This document shows positions 39,704 to 43,868 of a DNA stretch of 43,868 bases, in pieces. The stretch covers positions 1 to 43,868 of the forward strand of contig JAGWTP010000021.1 in the NCBI GenBank assembly GCA_028868895.1, read 5' to 3'. Below the pieces are notes generated by a model. That model was not told the DNA's origin and did no database searches. It worked only from the letters and a program-made list of their open reading frames with translations. The position numbers were made by a program, and so were the translations under genes. The DNA is from Burkholderiales bacterium (GTDB taxonomy: Bacteria > Pseudomonadota > Gammaproteobacteria > Burkholderiales > Burkholderiaceae_C). Each line of letters opens with the position of its first letter. Positions within the stretch are counted from its first letter, which is position 1.

Positions 39704-41866
39704 ATGACCGACAAAGCTCTGTTGAACTCTGACGCGTTGGCCGCGTGGCAAAAGGCCGCTGCCAAGTCCGCTCCCGGCGCCGACGTGACCGCATTGAACT
39801 GGGTCACGCCCGAAGGCATCACCGTCAAGCCGCTGTATACCGCGGCCGACCTGCAGGGCTTGCCCTACACCGACACCTTGCCCGGCTTCGCGCCGTTCGT
39901 GCGCGGCCCGCAGGCCACGATGTACGCCGTGCGGCCGTGGACGATCCGCCAGTACGCCGGCTTCTCGACCGCCGAGGCCTCGAACGACTTCTACCGCAAG
40001 GCACTGGCCGCGGGCGGGCAGGGCGTGAGCGTGGCGTTCGACCTGGCCACGCACCGCGGCTACGACAGCGACCACCCGCGCGTGCTGGGCGACGTGGGCA
40101 AGGCGGGCGTGGCGATCGACAGCGTCGAAGACATGAAGATCCTGTTCGACGGCATCCCGCTCGACCGCGTGAGCGTGAGCATGACGATGAACGGCGCGGT
40201 GCTGCCGGTGCTGGCCGGCTACGTGGTCGCCGCCGAAGAGCAGGGCGTGGCGCAGGCGCAGCTCACGGGGACGATCCAGAACGACATCCTCAAGGAGTTC
40301 ATGGTTCGCAACACCTACATCTACCCGCCCGAACCGAGCATGCGGATCATCGGCGACATCATCGAGTACACGGCGCAGAACATGCCGAAGTTCAACTCGA
40401 TCTCGATCTCGGGTTACCACATGCAGGAGGCCGGTGCGAACCAGGCGCTCGAACTCGCGTTCACGCTGGCCGATGGCCGCGAGTATGTGAAGGCGGCGCT
40501 CGCCAAGGGGCTCGATGTCGACGAGTTCGCCCCGCGCCTGAGCTTCTTCTGGGCGATCGGCATGAACTTCTACCTCGAAGTCGCCAAGCTGCGCGCGGCG
40601 CGGCTGCTGTGGTGGAAGATCATGACCGCCTTCGGCGCCAAGAACCCGAAGAGCCTGATGCTGCGCACGCACTGCCAGACCTCGGGCTGGAGCCTGACCG
40701 AGCAGGACCCTTACAACAACGTCGTGCGCACCACCATCGAGGCGATGGCGGCGGTGTTCGGTGGCACGCAGTCGCTGCACACCAACGCACTCGACGAAGC
40801 GATCGCGCTGCCCACCGAGTTCAGCGCGCGCATTGCCCGCAACACGCAACTCATCATCCAGGAAGAAACCCACATCACCAACGTCGTCGACCCCTGGGCC
40901 GGCAGCTACATGATGGAAAAACTCACCCAGGACATGGCCGACGCCGCCTGGGCGATCATCGAAGAGGTGCGCAGCCAAGGCGGCATGGTCAGGTGCGTCG
41001 ACAGCGGCTGGGCCAAGCTGAAAATCGAGGCAAGCGCGGCCGAAAAGCAGGCGCGCATCGATTCGGGCAAGGACGTGATCGTCGGCGTCAACAAGTACCG
41101 GCTGGCCACCGAAGACGCGATCGACACGCGCGACATCGACAACGCGATGGTGCGCGAGAACCAGGTTGCGCGACTTCGGCAGCTGCGTGCTTCGCGCGAC
41201 GCCAAGGCGACGCAGGCCGCGCTCGATGCATTGACCGAATGCGCCAAAACCGGCCGGGGCAACCTGCTCGACCTGAGCATCCGCGCGGTGCGCCTGCGCG
41301 CCACCGTCGGCGAAGTGTCCGATGCACTCGAGAAGGTCTGGGGGCGCCACCGCGCCGATACGCAAAAGGTGACCGGTGTGTATGCAGCCGCCTACGACAG
41401 CGCCGAAGGCTGGGACCAGCTCAAGGCCGAGATCGACGCGTTCGCGCAAGCGCAGGGCCGTCGCCCGCGCGTGATGATCGCCAAGCTCGGCCAGGACGGC
41501 CACGACCGCGGCGCCAAGGTCGTCGCCACCGCGTTCGCCGACCTCGGCTTCGACGTCGACATCGGCCCGCTGTTCCAGACCGCCGAGGAGTGTGCGCGCC
41601 AGGCGATCGAGAACGACGTGCACGCGGTCGGCGTGAGCACGCTGGCCGCAGGGCACAAGACGCTGGTGCCGGCGATCATCGAGTCGTTGAAGGCGCAGGG
41701 CGCAGGCGACATCGTCGTGTTCGTCGGCGGCGTGATTCCGCGCCAGGACTACGAGTTCCTGTATGCCGCCGGCGTGAAGGGCATCTACGGCCCGGGCACG
41801 CCGATCCCGGCGAGCGCGAAGGATGTGCTGGAGCAGATACGCAAGGCGCTCGCCCAGCAAGCCTGA
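39704..41866 (+). CDS. scpA: Methylmalonyl-CoA mutase
   Basis: 720 residues; the family start [17 protein letters not shown] begins at ATG 39704. The TIM-barrel half holds the substrate region ([31 protein letters not shown]). The cobalamin domain from about 590 has [13 protein letters not shown] with the Asp-x-His-x-x-Gly B12-ligand motif, plus [11 protein letters not shown] and FVGGVIP. It interconverts (R)-methylmalonyl-CoA and succinyl-CoA with adenosylcobalamin and is the single-subunit form. MeaB and carboxylase genes follow, and a GntR regulator diverges. An upstream open frame from 39572 is not part of the protein. Confidence 0.96.
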   Translation: MTDKALLNSDALAAWQKAAAKSAPGADVTALNWVTPEGITVKPLYTAADLQGLPYTDTLPGFAPFVRGPQATMYAVRPWTIRQYAGFSTAEASNDFYRKALAAGGQGVSVAFDLATHRGYDSDHPRVLGDVGKAGVAIDSVEDMKILFDGIPLDRVSVSMTMNGAVLPVLAGYVVAAEEQGVAQAQLTGTIQNDILKEFMVRNTYIYPPEPSMRIIGDIIEYTAQNMPKFNSISISGYHMQEAGANQALELAFTLADGREYVKAALAKGLDVDEFAPRLSFFWAIGMNFYLEVAKLRAARLLWWKIMTAFGAKNPKSLMLRTHCQTSGWSLTEQDPYNNVVRTTIEAMAAVFGGTQSLHTNALDEAIALPTEFSARIARNTQLIIQEETHITNVVDPWAGSYMMEKLTQDMADAAWAIIEEVRSQGGMVRCVDSGWAKLKIEASAAEKQARIDSGKDVIVGVNKYRLATEDAIDTRDIDNAMVRENQVARLRQLRASRDAKATQAALDALTECAKTGRGNLLDLSIRAVRLRATVGEVSDALEKVWGRHRADTQKVTGVYAAAYDSAEGWDQLKAEIDAFAQAQGRRPRVMIAKLGQDGHDRGAKVVATAFADLGFDVDIGPLFQTAEECARQAIENDVHAVGVSTLAAGHKTLVPAIIESLKAQGAGDIVVFVGGVIPRQDYEFLYAAGVKGIYGPGTPIPASAKDVLEQIRKALAQQA

Positions 41867-41880
41867 AACCTGGAACGACT

Positions 41881-43434
41881 TTGAAGCCGTTTTTCGTGTA
41901 CCTGCTGCGCTGCGCCGATGGCTCGTACTACACCGGCCATACCGACGACCTCGATCGGCGTGTTGCTGAGCATCAGAGCGGGGCCTTCGCCGGCTATACG
42001 CACGACCGAAGGCCGGTGGTTCTGGCGTGGTCGCAAGAGACCGCCACGCGCGAGGAAGCCCTGGCCGCAGAGATGCAGATCAAGGGATGGGGGCGAGGGA
42101 AAAAGGAGGCGTTGATCGCCGGGGATTGGGAACGGTTGAAATTGCTGGCGCGCAACGCGGGGGGGCTTCGACAAGCTCAGCCCGAGCGGGTTGAGGCGAA
42201 CGTGCATGCGAGCAATCTATCCCCCGCCCACCCTGACCCTGTCGAACGGCCCGCGCGCACCCCCGCCCACCCCGAGCCTGTCGAAGGGCCCGCGCGCGCC
42301 TCCGCTCACCCCGAGCCCGTCGAAGGGCCCGCGCGCACCCCCGCTCACCCCGAGCCTGTCGTAGGGCCCGCGCGCGCCCCCGCTCACCCTGAGCCTGTCG
42401 AAGGGTCCGCGCGCGCCCCCGCTCACCCTGAGCCTGTCGAAGGGTCTGCCCGTTGTCTCCAGGACACGCCGCTGATCGCCGCGCTGCTGCGAGGCGAGCG
42501 TCGCGCACTGGCCAAGTCGATCACGCTGCTGGAGTCGACCCGGGCCGATCACCGCGTGCAGGCTGACCAGTTGCTCAACGAATTGCTACCTCGCACCGGC
42601 CACGCCATGCGCCTGGGCATCTCGGGCGTTCCCGGTGTGGGCAAGTCGACCTTCATCGAAGCCCTCGGCCTGGCGCTGATCGACAAGGGCCATCGGGTGG
42701 CCGTGCTGGCCATCGACCCGTCGTCGAGCCTGTCGGGCGGCTCGATCCTGGGCGACAAGACGCGCATGGAGCAGCTCTCGGTGAACCAGGCGGCCTACAT
42801 CCGTCCGAGCCCGGCTTCGGGCACGCTCGGTGGAGTGGCCGAAAAGACGCGCGAGGCGATGCTGGTGTGCGAGGCCGCCGGTTACGACGTGGTGATCGTC
42901 GAGACGGTGGGCGTCGGCCAGAGCGAGACCGCGGTGGCCAGCATGACCGACATGTTCGTGCTGCTGCAGTTGCCCAATGCCGGCGACGACCTGCAGGCGA
43001 TCAAGAAGGGCGTGATGGAGCTGGCCGACCTGATCGTCATCAACAAGGCCGACATCGACCCGGCCGCCGCCGCGCGCGCGCAGGCGCACATCACCGGTTC
43101 GCTGCGGCTGTTCGGCGCCCACGCCGACGACGGGCGCTGGGGCCCGCGGGTGCTGCTGATGAGCGCGCTCAAGGGCGAGGGCGTCGAGGCGTTCTGGTCG
43201 AACGTCGAAGAGTTCCACCGCAAGCGCCACGCCACCGGCGAGTTCGATGCCCGCCGCAAGCAGCAGGCGCTGGCCTGGATGTGGGACATCGTGCACGCCC
43301 GGCTGCAGGCCGACTTCCACCACAACGCCGCGGTGCGCGCGGCGCTGCCGCAAACCGTGCGCGACGTGACCGACGCGCGCATCGCACCATCGTCGGCGGC
43401 GCACGCGCTGCTGAATCTGTTCGAACCGAGGTAG
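41881..43434 (+). CDS. meaB: GIY-YIG domain fused through REP-like repeats to MeaB GTPase
   Basis: One open frame, 517 residues from TTG 41881 (GGAA just upstream). Residues 1-90: GIY-YIG fold, [17 protein letters not shown] with both Tyr motifs, the Arg of [11 protein letters not shown] and a likely metal Glu in the [15 protein letters not shown] helix. Residues 95-193: REP-like linker, six 13-residue units of the type [13 protein letters not shown]. Residues 194-517: MeaB, with GVPGVGKST (Lys255), [28 protein letters not shown] and NKAD. MeaB is the GTPase chaperone that protects and reloads the mutase. No ATG, GTG or TTG is in frame between GTG 42202 and GTG 42556, which is inside MeaB, so MeaB must carry repeats if it is made whole. 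The fusion may be real, or MeaB may start at GTG 42202. Confidence 0.75.
   Translation: MKPFFVYLLRCADGSYYTGHTDDLDRRVAEHQSGAFAGYTHDRRPVVLAWSQETATREEALAAEMQIKGWGRGKKEALIAGDWERLKLLARNAGGLRQAQPERVEANVHASNLSPAHPDPVERPARTPAHPEPVEGPARASAHPEPVEGPARTPAHPEPVVGPARAPAHPEPVEGSARAPAHPEPVEGSARCLQDTPLIAALLRGERRALAKSITLLESTRADHRVQADQLLNELLPRTGHAMRLGISGVPGVGKSTFIEALGLALIDKGHRVAVLAIDPSSSLSGGSILGDKTRMEQLSVNQAAYIRPSPASGTLGGVAEKTREAMLVCEAAGYDVVIVETVGVGQSETAVASMTDMFVLLQLPNAGDDLQAIKKGVMELADLIVINKADIDPAAAARAQAHITGSLRLFGAHADDGRWGPRVLLMSALKGEGVEAFWSNVEEFHRKRHATGEFDARRKQQALAWMWDIVHARLQADFHHNAAVRAALPQTVRDVTDARIAPSSAAHALLNLFEPR
42164..42190 (-). repeat. Single REP-like element, inverted relative to the tandem array
   Basis: GGCTTCGACAAGCTCAGCCC and the bases after it match, with a few changes, the reverse complement of the tandem units (consensus CCTTCGACAGGCTCAGG). 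It lies at the junction after the GIY-YIG domain and may be the original insertion that removed that gene's stop codon. Confidence 0.6.
42226..42459 (+). repeat. Six tandem 39-bp REP-like repeats inside a coding frame
   Basis: Units start at 42226, 42265, 42304, 42343, 42382 and 42421. Each is 39 bp (13 codons) and contains CCTGTCGAAGGG with small changes, one being GTCGTAGGG. Because 39 is divisible by three, expansion keeps the frame. There are no spacers, so it is not a CRISPR array. The element type is the REP-like TTCGACAGGCTCAGG family common in high-GC proteobacteria. Confidence 0.9.
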
Positions 43435-43441
43435 ACCCACC

Positions 43442-43868
43442 ATGCACGACATCATCCAGCAGCTCGAAGCCAAGCGCGCCAGCGCGCGCCTGGGCGGCGG
43501 CGTCAAGCGCATCGAGGCACAGCACCGCAAGGGCAAGCTGACCGCGCGCGAGCGCATCGAGCTGCTGCTCGACGACGGCACGTTCGAGGAATGGGACATG
43601 TTCGTCGAGCACCGCTGCTCCGACTTCGACATGGCCGACAACCGCCCGCCGGGCGACGGCGTCGTCACCGGTTACGGCATGATCAACGGCCGCCTGGTGT
43701 TCGTCTTCAGCCAGGACTTCACCGTCTTCGGCGGTGCGCTCAGCGAGGCCCACGCCGAGAAGATCTGCAAGGTGATGGACCAGGCGATGAAGGTCGGCGC
43801 ACCGGTGATCGGCCTGAACGATTCGGGCGGCGCGCGCATCCAGGAAGGCGTGGCTTCGCTCGGTGGCT
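43442..43868 (+). CDS. pccB: Acyl-CoA (propionyl-CoA) carboxylase beta subunit, 3' part outside window
   Basis: About 142 residues are visible and the frame runs off the right edge. [87 protein letters not shown] and [12 protein letters not shown] are the N-terminal blocks of the carboxyltransferase of propionyl-CoA carboxylase. It makes methylmalonyl-CoA, the mutase substrate, so the block runs carboxylase, mutase and MeaB together. It starts 7 bp after the MeaB stop. Confidence 0.93.
   Translation, partial: MHDIIQQLEAKRASARLGGGVKRIEAQHRKGKLTARERIELLLDDGTFEEWDMFVEHRCSDFDMADNRPPGDGVVTGYGMINGRLVFVFSQDFTVFGGALSEAHAEKICKVMDQAMKVGAPVIGLNDSGGARIQEGVASLGG

Noticed and set aside
39745-41880. Extension of the GIY-YIG/MeaB frame back through the mutase gene
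   Set aside because: That part is the +1 shadow of scpA with Arg/Pro-rich nonsense; homology begins only at 41881.
42226-42459. A CRISPR-like array
   Set aside because: Units are directly adjacent with no spacers, and no cas genes are present.

Overview
The window is a stretch of high-GC (roughly 68-70% by eye) bacterial chromosome. Its gene content fits a betaproteobacterium of the Burkholderiales, most likely the Rubrivivax/Leptothrix/Methylibium group. The clues are an RluA-EttA-AlaRS core, an Aat-Bpt N-degron pair, a CoaBC-Dut pair, a methylmalonyl-CoA pathway, many c-type cytochromes, and REP-like repeats of the TTCGACAGGCTCAGG type. This placement is inference; no 16S gene or other rRNA or tRNA was recognised.

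Layout. 0-6 kb: a partial Tim44-like protein, a monoheme cytochrome c, and a leftward block rhlE > Rossmann-fold protein > MFS exporter > rluA. 6-12.5 kb: ettA, a large zinc-metalloprotease lipoprotein, a GGDEF protein with a ruined active site, and a lower-GC pocket with an orphan lipoprotein. 12.9-21.7 kb: alaS, an AaaT/YhhY-like acetyltransferase, then a leftward run MFS > proton P-type ATPase > PPK2 > egtD. 21.9-28.2 kb: lepB-coaBC-dut-kdgK, followed by patatin-acetoacetate decarboxylase-3-hydroxybutyrate dehydrogenase, a ketone-body or PHB-linked operon. 28.3-31.8 kb: an outer-membrane protein, aat-bpt, and an LhgO-like FAD oxidoreductase.

32-37.6 kb is the most interesting accessory region. 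It holds a PepSY protein, an RG-rich secreted protein and a PmrA/QseB-type two-component system whose likely binding boxes (TAAG-N7-TAAG) precede both the PepSY gene and its own gene. A hairpin array separates regulator and kinase. Next come a Cyc2-like fused cytochrome-porin and a diheme c4-type cytochrome lipoprotein. The order Cyc2-like outer-membrane cytochrome then c4-type cytochrome resembles cyc2-cyc1 of the Acidithiobacillus ferrooxidans iron-oxidation operon. An FNR/Anr-like box lies upstream. This pair is the best candidate here for an undescribed electron-uptake or electron-export system.

37.6-43.9 kb: a DUF4337 protein, folA and a GntR/FCD regulator run leftward. The regulator diverges from a propionyl-CoA/methylmalonyl-CoA block across a perfect 20-bp palindrome that overlaps a TATAAT box. 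That block is methylmalonyl-CoA mutase, then a single open frame joining a GIY-YIG nuclease domain to the MeaB GTPase through six in-frame 39-bp REP-like repeats, then the start of an acyl-CoA carboxylase beta subunit.

All coordinates and motifs were read by eye. No homology search, structure prediction or composition calculation was run.
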